A stretch of 64,000 bases of DNA. It comes from Tetrahymena elliotti 4EA. Lineage: Eukaryota; Ciliophora; Oligohymenophorea; Hymenostomatida; Tetrahymenidae. This document shows positions 27,574 through 39,062 of the stretch, in pieces. The position numbers and the translations under genes are program-made. The notes below the pieces were generated by a model. That model did not search any database. It saw only the letters and a list, made by a program, of their open reading frames with translations, and was not told where the DNA came from. The stretch lies in NCBI GenBank assembly GCA_000231825.2, contig JH720369.1, positions 295,410-359,409 of the forward strand, read 5' to 3'. How positions within the stretch are numbered: the first letter of the stretch is position 1; each line of letters starts with the position of its first letter.

Positions 27574-29475
27574 ATTCAAGCGACTAATAAATTTTAACAA
27601 AAATAGCTTTATATTTATGTAAATGATCGAATTAAAATATAAGTTATTGATGCAAATTTAATTAATCTCAAATAGATATTAAATTTACAAGCCTTATTTG
27701 TGTAATCAATATGACTCTCATAAAAAAATCAATAATAAAAAAAATAAATAAATGTATTTGGTTAAAGTTTATTTAATAATACATCATAAAATAATTTTTA
27801 AAATATAAAAAGAAATTAAATTTTAATAAAAAAATGGAAAGATGTAATTATAAATTTATAATTTTAATTTTCTTAGCTTCACTCCTTTACTCCTACCTGA
27901 GCAAAATACTGTAAGTTGGATTATAAAAAAAACTTAATCTTTTCCAAAGAATTTTTATAGTCTTTTAAGATTTTCATAAAAAAATTTTTGTAAATAAATT
28001 AATATCTTGGGTTTTATAAAGTTTTTATGGTTTCTTTTTTAAAAAATAGTGTTTCCTTTAAGAGTCTTAACATTTTTGAATAAAATATTTTGTTTTTTTA
28101 AAAAGTATATTTGTCAATAACTGTAACCCAAAAGAATAGTTTTTTGTGCTTTTGTTTTTTCAGACTAATAATATCTTCAAAAAAAATTTAAATGAAGTTA
28201 AATTTATTTGATTTTCTGGTATCAGAATTTATCATTTGGTGAATTTTGATTAAGAGATAAGCAATTTTACATTCTATTTAATAAAAGAATTTTTTTATGA
28301 TTCTGAGTAAGTGTTTTAATTAAATTGTAATATTTTTTTATTTTTGATTGAATAATATTTCATTTGGTCTTCATTTTTATTTTGAATTTTTTTGAGCCAA
28401 ATAAAACATTTTATTTTTAGTATTAATTCATATGTTTCTCATAAAAAAAAGCAGCTGAGTATGTTTTACGATATATAACTTATTAATAATATAAAAAGTG
28501 AAGTGAATTATTTTAATTGATCAATATTTTGTAATCTGCAATGAATTATGAGTTGCAATCTAATTTTTATCAACTATAATTAAATTAGTAATTCATATTT
28601 ATTTAGAAATCTATCAATCCATCAATCTATTAAATAAAATACATACAAAAGTTTTAAGATATCTGTCAATTTATCAGTTTTTGTATGAACTACCTGCTAA
28701 GGATTGAAAGCTTATTTATTCAATTTACTTAATTTGTTAAAATTTATTAATTTTGTAATCAAATTTACTAAGCCAAAACAATCATAATTAATTAAAAATT
28801 TTGAGAAATGTAAAATTTTAACATTTTTTCTTCATATCTTTCCAATAAGAAATTATTTTTTTTATACTTTTAACATCATTAAGATTTCAGTATCTTACAT
28901 GTCTTTAAAAATGTATTCATGAAGAAAAATTTTCATATTTTAATAATAAAATAATAAATTATTTAAATATCACTGAAGGTCATTTTATATCCATGTAAAG
29001 AATTTATAAGATACACAGTTTAGCGAAACAATTTATGTTTGGTTACTCAAAAAAGAAATTAATTATTGACAAACAAACTATTTTTTTCAAATGTAAAATA
29101 TTTAATGTGATTTATTTTAGAGCTTCCTTGCATTTAATTTCCACTGATTAGATATCCGTCTTGAATCTTTGAGAGTTAAATTTTATTTTCAAATTAATTA
29201 CATCATTCATTTTTTAGAGGATTAAAGGTATCTGACATAAACAAAATTATGATTAATTAAATTAAAGAATAATTTATTTGCTTAAAAGAAAGTGAAATTT
29301 TTTATTTGTCATAGAAACTATTCTAGATTTAATGTTTTTATCTTCAAAGAAACCTAATTCTTCTTAGCTTTTTTTTTTTTTTTTTTCTAAATTATTAAGG
29401 AAGTCTCATTTTCCGAAATAAAATATTGTCTAAGAATTGAAAAAGGAATACAAATTTTAAAATAACAATATTGAA
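27574..29475. other. Intergenic region between tandem copies 1 and 2
   Basis: A/T-rich DNA with one doubtful short ORF (27834-28079, listed) and a run of about 18 T near 29369-29386. Its end, before the pseudogene start, shows patchy resemblance to the upstream flank of copy 3, suggesting flanking DNA was duplicated too. Confidence 0.55.
27834..28079 (+). CDS. Short hypothetical ORF with hydrophobic N-terminus
   Basis: ATG to TGA, 81 residues with the ciliate code. It starts with a signal-anchor-like stretch (FIILIFLASLLYSYL). The rest is basic and aromatic and resembles A/T-rich non-coding sequence. No homologue recognised; an ORF of this size can occur by chance because only TGA stops translation. 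It may be spurious. Confidence 0.2.
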
Positions 29476-31730
29476 ATGATAAAACTGTTAAAATGTCTTA
29501 TGATTTTTTCACACAAGATATTTCTTTAGATATTTTTCAATATTTATTTTGTTAAGTTTAGCTAATATATACTGATGAGGTGCCTTTTGTTTTCTACAGC
29601 TAGCTGTAAGTATTCCCTGGGCCAAGTTTTTCTACTTTATATTTTTCCTCTAAAATTTTTAATCTATACCTGAAGTCATTGCAGGAATTCAAAACTTTCA
29701 TTCTGATAAAGTAGTCAAGAATCGAATTTCTTTTCACTTAGATGTAAGTAATGTATAATTAACATCTTGCTCAATAGCTGTTTTAGATAACATAAACATT
29801 TTAGAGCTAAGCGCTTCTATTTTAGTAATAGGTAAATCATTCTTCCCTTATATTAAAGTAATAAAATCATCTTAATCAAATTTATTTAGCTCAACAGCTG
29901 AAATTTAATTTAATGAAAACAGAGAATTTTCTGAATTAATTTAAAATGCTAAGGGAACTAAAAATGTTGTTGTTATTTTGAATGGTTGGACTAGTGATTA
30001 GTCTAGTACTATAGTAACTGTAGCTGTCAATGCAATAATAATAAGCAATACAAATTACAATATCTAATTTATGAGAGCTTCTAGTTCTTCACAGGTATCA
30101 AAAATAAGTTATACAATCATTTAATATGTATAACCTCAACAGATAATGTTTATAATATTCTCTCTTATTATGATACAAATCATGAATACTCACAAGGTAC
30201 ATATGACTGTTTAATTTCAGTAACATGCTCAAATAGATAGGTTGAATCTATATTTTAAGTTCCTATCATTTTTAATATTTAGACTATAATATTTGGATAT
30301 TAAAACATTTTTGTTGCTTTTAACAAACTATCCTTCTAAATACAATAAAATTTAGATTATAATCCAAACATTGAATTATCACCTTACATTATTTACACAA
30401 ATGGGTAGTTTTCCTTCAGTTATTAAGTAAAAAAAAGGAAAATTTAAAGAAGTCACATCATCATCCATTTTTTTATATAAAGAAAATGTCTTTATTGCTA
30501 TTAAAAAATGTAAGGAAATGAATGTTTAAATGACTACATTAATATTAACCCAAATAAACCATTATTCTGTTTAGATTGTTAGAATGGCCAGTACTTTTTG
30601 CAAGACTTAAATATTTGTTAATCTATTCAACCTCCTTCTGCTTCTTATACATGTTATTCTGAAAAAAACTACTAAACATGTGTTCCATGCTATTCTATTA
30701 ATTATTGTTAGAAATGTGAAAGAATCTCAGGTGAAATAATGTGTCTTTTATGTGAGTCTAATTATTATCTTTACAAAAATTCTTGCTAAATCTCTTAAAT
30801 TTAACCAAGCATAGCTACAGGTACAGCTTTTGCTACTGTTATTATCTTTGTTGTATCTTCTGACAACGGAAGCTCTAATTTCAAATTTTTAACTCTCTAA
30901 AAATTGAATTTACTTTACATGGTTAATATCCTTTTCACTCCAGAGCTTACAGTATTTATTAACCAAATAAAAGATACAAATCCATTACTTTATTTCTAAA
31001 AAATAAACTTTTTTAGTAAACACATATTTGTTGAATCTTTAAAAAAAATAGAAGACTAGGGTTATGAGTGACAAAATAGGCCAAACAAGTATTTTAATCA
31101 ATGGTGGAGGTATAGTTGTCTCTATAATAATTACTTTAATTATATTTGGAACTGTAATACTCGTCTATTGATATCTAAAAAAATAAATATTTTCATTTGC
31201 TAAGTATAAAAAATTGCAAATTTTATCAAAATACTAAATGATTTCTTGCATTGTTTCTTTTAGAATTAATGAAATAACTTTGCTAGTCACGAGTTATGCT
31301 GTTTGTTTTTCTTTAGATAATAGGATTTAAAGAAACATCAGAGCATATTTAAAAGGCAATAAAAATTTTAATAATAATAATTCTTGCGGTTTATTTGTTA
31401 CTGTGCTTAATTTATTATACGAACTTGATAGCGCAATGTTAAAACTTTATTATCAATTTCAGTGAAGAAGTTAATCATAATATATATCAAATATCATATA
31501 AACATAATTTAATTAATATTCTATTATATATACCAAAAAAAAACTTAACAAATTAATTTCCAATTTTATTCTTTATGATCCAAGCCATTTTAATACCTCT
31601 ATCTATAATTATATTTTACAAAAACTATTTAGTTCAGTTCATATTATCTTTAATATTCTAATTAGTTCTATTTGTTGCTTGCCTTATTTTAAGTTGCTCT
31701 ATTCCTTAATAACTTAAGATTACTTTTTGA
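29476..31730 (+). pseudogene. Cysteine-rich multi-pass membrane protein, tandem copy 2 (decayed)
   Basis: Clear homology to the flanking copies runs from the signal peptide (MIKLLK...) to about 31730, but the reading frame is broken. Visible breaks are a shift between the signal peptide and YTDEVPF, one at the SSK.F segment near 29650 (one A fewer than copy 3), one near 30135-30145 after the tyrosine-rich SYTII stretch, and one near 31065-31070 giving an early TGA. The 3' end, after the LFLNNLRL equivalent, is missing. The Cys-rich region and several membrane segments remain readable in pieces. It is flanked by intact copies on both sides, so it is best called a pseudogene of the tandem family. 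Sequencing error cannot explain the missing 3' end. Confidence 0.88.
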
Positions 31731-33183
31731 ACAAAAAAGATAAAAGTATTAGTTTATCTATTTTATAAATTTTATGAAAAAAAGAAAAATTAATCTTTTA
31801 GTAGAATTTTTTAAGTAGTTAAATAGAAATCTTGTTAATTAATTAATTCATATTTTCTTAGTAAATAAAATTTAATTGATAACTATTTTGAAAATAATTT
31901 CTTTTTAGAATGGATAAATTTTTCCAAAAAAATATTTTATTTCTATTTGTAAAACTCGAAGGCAAAAATTAAATTTTATGTTTTTAATGATTTAAATCTA
32001 TGAGAAAATTTTTAATAGAAATAGATGAGCAATTGCTCATCATATGTAACAATAATTTATCATTCAAAAATTTCTAATAGACAAGCAACTTTACATTTAA
32101 TTTTTGATAAAAGAAATTTTTTTGAATTTTATGTAAGGTTTATAATTTTATTGCAAATTAATTTTTTGGTAATAAGAATATTAATTATCATCTTTTCTAT
32201 ATTGACTCTCTAAGGTATTTTATAATTGGAAAAAAAATAATTTTTTATCACAAAGAATTAAAGTATGATGTTTCAAAAAAATTGCTAATGTAAACTTTTT
32301 AACGATTGAAAAAAATACATACTTTTCATCCTATTTTATAAGATTAACAATAACTCCTTATTTATTTCTAATTTTAGAAAAAAATTAATTTATTAATTAA
32401 TTAAATTACAATCAGTGTATTCTTAGAATTAAAAGTTTATTTTATCTAGTTTACTTAGTTTATTAAAATTAATCAATTTTAAAATGCAATTTATCTAATT
32501 AAAACTGTCTATCTTAACAAGTAAAAAAGTTCAAGCTTTTAAAACCTTCAAAAATAATTTTGTAAAGAGTTTCAGTGTTTTTGTAAATGAAAAATCTTCA
32601 AATATAAAAAATATAAATGAGATAAAATTCATAAAAATCAACATTTTTTTGTAATATTATTTTGAGTCTTATTTCAATATTGTAGAAACCCAAATTTATC
32701 AGATAATTCTATCAATTAATTAAATTTTTATAAATTAGAAATAATTTGGGGTTGATTACTCAAATAAGAAATTGTTTAGAATAAAAAAATAGATGATTTT
32801 TTCATAGAGAATTTAATATAATATAGTTTATTTTTTGTTCCCAGTGGTAAAATTTCAAAGATTTGGTATTCATTTTATCAATAATATTGGTCTGTCCATT
32901 TTTCTGTAAAATTTTTAAGTCGTTTCTTTTTTAGAGAATTGTGGGTAGAAAATAATAATAATAATTTTTTTCATATTTTATTTGCCAATCAGAAACATCG
33001 AATCTTTTATTTGTTTTAGAAACTTTTTTAGATTAGGCATTTTGATTCCTAAAAAAATTTTTATTGATTCATCAAAATCAATTCTTAAAGAAAGAAATCT
33101 TATTTTGTGAATTAAAACCTTAGTCTTAAGTATATTGGCATTTAGATTGAAAAGTGAATATTTAAAAATATTGAATTAGTTAA
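31731..33183. other. Intergenic region between pseudogene and copy 3
   Basis: A/T-rich DNA. A small hydrophobic ORF near 32025-32300 has no recognisable features and is not called. The 3' part is the likely promoter of copy 3. Confidence 0.55.
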
Positions 33184-35898
33184 ATGATAAAGGAATTACT
33201 GAAGGTATTTTCATATTAGATATGGATACTTGTATTTTTTTATATTTATTCTGTTTAGTCTTAGCTTATTTATACCGACAAGGTTCCTTTTGTATTTTAC
33301 AGTAAAATTTTAGTTAAGTCTGAACCTGATTCTTCCACTTTAGATTTTTCCTCTAAAAATTTTTAATCTGTACCTGAAGTTATTGTAGGAATTCAAAGCT
33401 ATTATTCAAATAAAAGAAATGCAGATGGAATTATTTCCTTTCATTTGGGTGTGAGCAATGTATCATAAAAATCTTGTCAGATATCAATCTTAAATAATAA
33501 AAATATTTTAGAGATCAGTGCTTCAGTTTTAGCAATAGATAAATCTAGTTTTCCATATATTAGAGTAATTAGATAATTTAAGGAAAACTTCTTTCAAGGA
33601 TCAGATATAGAGTTTAATGAAGAGAGAAAATTTTCTGAAGTTTTATCAAAAGAGAAAGGAACAAAAAATGTTATTGCTGTTTTGAATGGTTGGAATGGTG
33701 TAGGGGGGAGTATAGTATCTATTTCTATACAAGCTTAAATAATTGATGATGAAAAGTATTAAATCAAAATTAAGAAATTAGATGCTATATCAAATCTAAA
33801 AGAAGTTAGCTATACAATAGTTGAATATGTAAATGACCCTGATAATCTTTATAGTATACTCTCTTACGCTGATCAATAGTATACAAATGCAAAAGGCCCT
33901 TCTGACCCTATATTTTCTCCTACAGCTCCTAATAGGCATGTGGAAACTACATTTCAAATACCATTAATTTAAAATATTTAGATACCATAAAATGATTATT
34001 AAAATATTTTTATAGCTTTTAACAAACTTCATTTTTTGTAAAATCCTTAACTAGAAGGTTACCCAAATATTGAATTAACTGATTACAATATTAATAATAT
34101 CAATAATATTGGATAGTTTACCTTCAGTTATTATGTAAAAAAAAAGGCTAAATTTTAAGGAGTCACATCAACGTCAATTTTTTTTTATGAAAGAAAATGT
34201 CTTTATAGCTATTAAAAAATGTAAGGAAATGAATGTATAAATGACTGCATTAATATTAACCCAAATAAACCATTATTCTGTTTAGATTGCAAAAGTGGTT
34301 AATATTTTTTATAAGACTTAAAAATTTGTTAATTGACATAACCTCCTTCTCCTTCTTATACATGCTATCCTGAAAAAAACTATCAAACATGTGTTTCATG
34401 CTATTCTATTAATTACTGTTAGAAATGTTAAAGAATTTCTGGTGAAATAATGTGTAATGAATGTGAGTCTAACTACTATGTTTATAAAAATACTTGCTAA
34501 ATATATTAAATTTCACAAAGTGTAGTTACAGATTCAACAAAAGCCGCTATTGCTATCTCTGTTGTATCATCTGCACAAGGAGGATCTAGTTTCATGTTTT
34601 TAACTCTCTAAAAATTGAATTTACTTTACATGGTTAATATCCTATTCACTCCAGAGCTTACAGTTTTTATTAACCAAATAAAAGGTACAAACCCAATGCT
34701 TTACTTCTAAAAAATAAACTTTTTTAGTAAACACATATTTGTTGAATCCTCTGAATAAATAGAAGACTAATTTATAAATGATAAAGTAGGCTAAACAAGT
34801 CTTTTAATTAATGGAGGAGGCATAGTTGTCTCTATAATAATAACTTTAATCTTATTTTCAACTATGGTTCTGGTGAATAAATATCTAAGAAAGTAAATAT
34901 TTTCATTTATGCAATTAACAAAATTACAAATTTTATCAAAATGTTAAATGATTTCTTGCTTAATTTCATTTAAGATAAACGAATTAACTTTACTAGTAAC
35001 AAGCTATGCTATTTTTCTATAGATAATAGGATTTACAGAGTAATAAATGTAAATTTATAAGGCTATAAAAATAATAGTAATAATAATTCTTGGAGTTTAT
35101 CAATTACTGTGTGTAATTTATTAGATACATTTGATTAGATAATCTAAAAATCAAAGCATTCATTTTAGTGAAGAAATAAATAGTAATGTTTATTAGATAT
35201 CATACAAAAATCATTTGACTAATCTTTTGTTAGAAGAGTATATCCCTAAAAAAAATTTCACAAATTAATTTCCTATTTTGTTCTTTGCAATAGAGAACTT
35301 TTTAATACCTCTATCTATAATTATATTTCACAAAAACTATTATGTTCAATTAATATTATCTTTAATATTCTAATTAGTTCTCTTCACCTCTTGCATTATT
35401 TTAAGACCATTTGTTCTATTCCTTAATAATTTAAGATTAATAATTGACTAGTTATGCTGGGTTCTCATTCTAATATTTATGATATGCCTTGGAGTTTTAT
35501 AGGAAAATTCTGATAAAATTCCAGAAGAAAATGTAGAAGCTATTTCCAGAGTGAGTACAACCTTAAGAATTTTGATGGTCATTGCTTTATATATCAATCC
35601 ACTTATCCAAATAATAAATTTATTGATATCTCTGTATAAATTTATAATAGACCTCTACTAAAAATACTAATAAAAGAAAAGAAAAACAAATTTAGAAAAT
35701 AATAGAGATCTCTTATCAGACACTTATTTAGACATTAAGCTATTTAAAATTCCACAATATGATCCAAAAAAAGAGCTAATTTTCATAAAACGCGATTTAA
35801 ATGCTTAATATGGAAAATATTTAATATAAAAAAATAGCTTTAGAACAAACCAGAGTTAAATTAGTTAGATTGAATTACCCATTTAATTATCAAAATGA
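33184..35898 (+). CDS. Cysteine-rich multi-pass membrane protein, tandem copy 3
   Basis: Intronless frame of 904 residues. A hydrophobic signal-like N-terminus (MIKELLKVFSYQIWILVFFY) leads to YTDKVPF, matching copy 1. The predicted extracellular part carries LNGW and YPNIEL segments shared with copy 1. The Cys-rich region (about 340-445) has CLDCKSG, CVSCYS, CQKCQRIS and CNECESNYY. About eight membrane segments follow, including NLLYMVNILF, LLINGGGIVVSIIITLI, INELTLLVTSYAIF and QLCWVLILIFMICLG, then a polar tail. It is closest in sequence to the decayed copy 2, so copies 2 and 3 probably arose by the later duplication. Function is unknown; a surface receptor-like role is inferred from the layout only. 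Confidence 0.88.
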
Positions 35899-36651
35899 TG
35901 AAAGGCAAGCAAACTCCTTAAACTCAACATATTTCTAACATTTTCTCTAACTAGGCAAGATATTTGTAAAAAGATAAAATAATCACTATCATTAAAACCA
36001 TCAAAGAAATTTTCAACGAGGATTGATTGATATTTATTAAAATATTTTATACTAAATTCTAATAAAACTCATAAAATTAAAAAACAATCTCTCAAATTAT
36101 CCTATTTATTTTAAGTGAATGAGGTGAATAGATGAATGCCATTCACTATATTATTCATATCCACCTTAATATAAAAAAATTTGTTAATAATTCAATTATC
36201 TTATTATTTTATAATAAAATTAGACCTTATTTATTCAAGTTGTGTTTTCCTACACATTTTTAAAAATTGTGTTAAAAACCAGTGTTAGAAAAACAAAATT
36301 TTTATTTTTTGGATAATCAGTAGCGTTTTTAAAAAAATCATATAAATATTCAAAATTTGAAAAATAAATAAGATTCCCTCTTAATTTTATGAATAGATAG
36401 ATGTTAATAATCGATTAAAATGGTGAAGAAATAACAAAATTTGATTTCTAAATCCCAATAAATTTATGAATAGAAGCATATAACAGAATTTATATTTGAT
36501 TCATAATTACTTATATTTACTGTATAACTATATACTTTTTTATTTCAGCATACTGTCAATCCTCATAAATTAACACCTTTTCATATCAACAATTACATTT
36601 TTTTCTTTTTCAATTTATTTTTCAGCTTTTCTAAATCAGATTATATTAGAG
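35899..36651. other. Intergenic region before assembly gap
   Basis: A/T-rich sequence without a supported gene. It ends in a 35-bp segment repeated on the far side of the N run. Confidence 0.6.
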
Positions 36652-36751
36652 NNNNNNNNNNNNNNNNNNNNNNNNNNNNNNNNNNNNNNNNNNNNNNNNN
36701 NNNNNNNNNNNNNNNNNNNNNNNNNNNNNNNNNNNNNNNNNNNNNNNNNNN
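36652..36751. other. Assembly gap (100 N) flanked by a 35-bp identical overlap
   Basis: Exactly 100 N, a conventional size for a gap of unknown length. The 35 bases before the gap (36617-36651, starting ATTTTTCAGC and ending TATTAGAG) are identical to 36755-36789 after it, so the two contigs probably overlap or abut a short tandem repeat. Confidence 0.95.
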
Positions 36752-37238
36752 CAAATTTTTCAGCTTTTCTAAATCAGATTATATTAGAGGGGATAATTTC
36801 AAAAAAACAATACATTATATTTGGAAGTAATTTAATAAATCGTTGTCATTTTTAGATTTATTATGTGATAATAATTGAAGTGATTTATATACTTTAATCG
36901 ATATTTTCTATACTAAATTCAAGTATAATCTTTTCAAAATTAATTTTTTTAATTATGAATTTTACAAAACCTCCAAAAAAATTTAATAGCTCTCAATTTT
37001 CCTAAAGAAATTAAATATATCAAGTGTATTTACTTTTAAGCGCTCTTTAATAATATTTATAAGACAAGCCACTACCTGATTGTTTATAATGAAATCTGAA
37101 TATTTATTTTTGAGCTGGGTGTATTTAAAATTTTACTTTTAATATTTTCAAAAGTTGCATTAAAACCCTGAGTTTGGTAAATTAACTTATGCTATTTTTT
37201 TAAATTGTAATTAACTTTTTTTCTCAATTTAGTTAACT
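36752..37238. other. Intergenic region after assembly gap
   Basis: A/T-rich; no ORF or RNA gene was seen apart from the start of the decayed minus-strand locus next to it. Confidence 0.5.
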
Positions 37239-37800
37239 TCAGGTATAGATTTATAGAGTAACCAATCTATCACCAATACTTTAGTTATCTTCTAAATTAT
37301 AAATCAACTCATTAATTTAATCATTATTACATATTTCAATAGCTTCTAAAAAAGATTTTACTTACTATACAATCAAATATTATCTTATTCCTTTTTTTTA
37401 TCAATTTAGGTTTACTACTAGTACACTCAACTAATTTGTTATTCTAGAAATAGCATGACTTAATTTTACCTCCAAACACCAAATTCTGTGAGCTTTATAA
37501 AGATATTGCCATGTCCATTATAGATAGTACTTTCAAATTTTAAGTTCTATCCCATAATTTTAAAAATCTTCTCTTTGATAGTACTAAATAATTGATAAAA
37601 GACATCTTATTCTTTTGTAGAAATAAACATCTAAATCTGTTAAAAGAATCTAGAACAGAAATATCATCCATTTAAAAAAAATAAACTGACTGGATCATAG
37701 ATAGTCAAATGTTTAATAATATTAGATCGAATGAGTGTATTTTTACCTGCTTAGCTCATAATTGTTACATTATTAGTAATGATAAACCTCTTTTTACGAA
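37239..37800 (-). pseudogene. Frame-broken protein-coding remnant, weak WD-repeat resemblance
   Basis: Three consecutive minus-strand open segments look coding (normal Lys/Leu/Ser composition, dense non-repetitive codons) but lie in different frames: 37800-37664, 37671-37336 and about 37365-37239. The first break falls in a run of eight T, typical of slippage. The middle piece contains KLWDRTQNLKVLSIMD, which recalls the end of a WD40 repeat, but one motif is not enough to name the family. It could be a decayed gene or an intact gene with sequencing indels. No start or splice structure could be built. Confidence 0.45.
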
Positions 37801-38252
37801 AATATAAAAATATGGTAAAATCATTCTTAAAAATTCATCTTACTAATTAAGATTTCACATTTGTTTTGGTTTTATTGATGGGTGTTTCTATTATTTAATT
37901 TAAGATATTAAAGACTGAAATTACAAATAAAATTTACTCATAATGCTAATGTTTATCTTTCTCTATCTTTCTAGTATAATTTAGTATGAGCAAAACAAAT
38001 CATATTCACTCAAAAGCAATATTTTTTGAATTTAAATAATTTATTTTATTTTTCACAATTTACCTCTGAAGTGTTTGTTTGACAAATGAGGTTTTACACT
38101 ACTTTTTCTCATTATCAACTAATTAACTAACATAGGTTAAGTAATTTTTTTTCATGCTATTTATTATGGAAATCATTATTGTTACAGACAAAAGAATTGT
38201 TCAGCATTATTAAAAAAATTTATTAATAAACAAAAGGAAAAGTTGATGAAAT
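37801..38252. other. Intergenic region
   Basis: A/T-rich; nothing recognisable. Confidence 0.5.
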
Positions 38253-38498
38253 ATGTATCAGTCAAATAACCCTTTTCATGCAAAAATAAGTGAGAGTGGC
38301 TAGAGCTATTTTTAACAGAGTTTTTCTTTCAAAATATTTACCTTGAATAAATTACAATATAAGAGATCCCTTTCAGCCTTACTCATTGATAATAAAATGA
38401 GCAGAGAAGGACCTATTTAGGAAGTTACTAGAGGTAGCTAGCTGAAATCTTTAAGGAATATACTATAATATCATGAATTTACAAGTATCATACTCTGA
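38253..38498 (+). CDS. Short hypothetical ORF, possibly the start of a broken gene
   Basis: ATG to TGA encodes 81 residues starting MYQSNNPFHAKISESGQ. The composition is more protein-like than surrounding DNA (SREGPIQEVTRGS). A second frame just after it (about 38471-38540) also reads like protein (SYSDTSINNPKDFDQ), so a frameshift may have split a longer frame. No family recognised and no intron found. It may be a small gene, a remnant or chance. Confidence 0.3.
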
Positions 38499-39062
38499 TA
38501 CTAGCATTAATAATCCTAAAGACTTTGATTAGATTTAATGAATAGACTGAATTAGAAATGCTGGAGTTTTTAGAATGAAATGGTGTTTTAAATATATTTA
38601 CTCTACCAAAAATAAAATGTTTTTTTTGCACTATATTTTACAAATTAATTCGCTAAATTTGCTTAATTAAAATCTAGGCCTATTGTATTGCAAAAAATAA
38701 ATTTAGTTGAAATTCAAATTAGTTTTATTTTTTATGGGGGGAGGGGATCATTTTGAATATTTTTGAAAATAGCTTAAAAATATTTTAAATAAAAAAATAT
38801 TACGTTTTCCCTAGCTTTATGTAAAGGAAAAAATTGATTATATATTTATAACTTAAAATATAATAATTGATAAATGAGATAAAAAGGGAAATTTATTTAG
38901 TATTAATAGATTATTTTAATCGATAAAATAAAAATTAGCATACCCAAATAAATATTTTTTATGATAATTTACAATCATAGAATAAGGTAATAAATAACAT
39001 CAATTTAACTAATTGAAAGATTAGCTATGTCAAAATTTTAAATTAAAATTGTTTAATATCAA
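38499..39062. other. Intergenic region with a G-rich run
   Basis: A/T-rich DNA downstream of CAP-H. A purine run of six G, A and four G lies near 38737-38747, unusual for this genome. No gene was seen. Confidence 0.6.

Noticed and set aside
32025..32300. Plus-strand hydrophobic ORF between tandem family members
   Set aside because: It does not align to the missing 3' part of the decayed copy and has no recognisable motif.
24901..35898. Tandem Cys-rich genes as a transposon
   Set aside because: There is no transposase, terminal repeat or target-site duplication; the pattern is ordinary tandem gene duplication.
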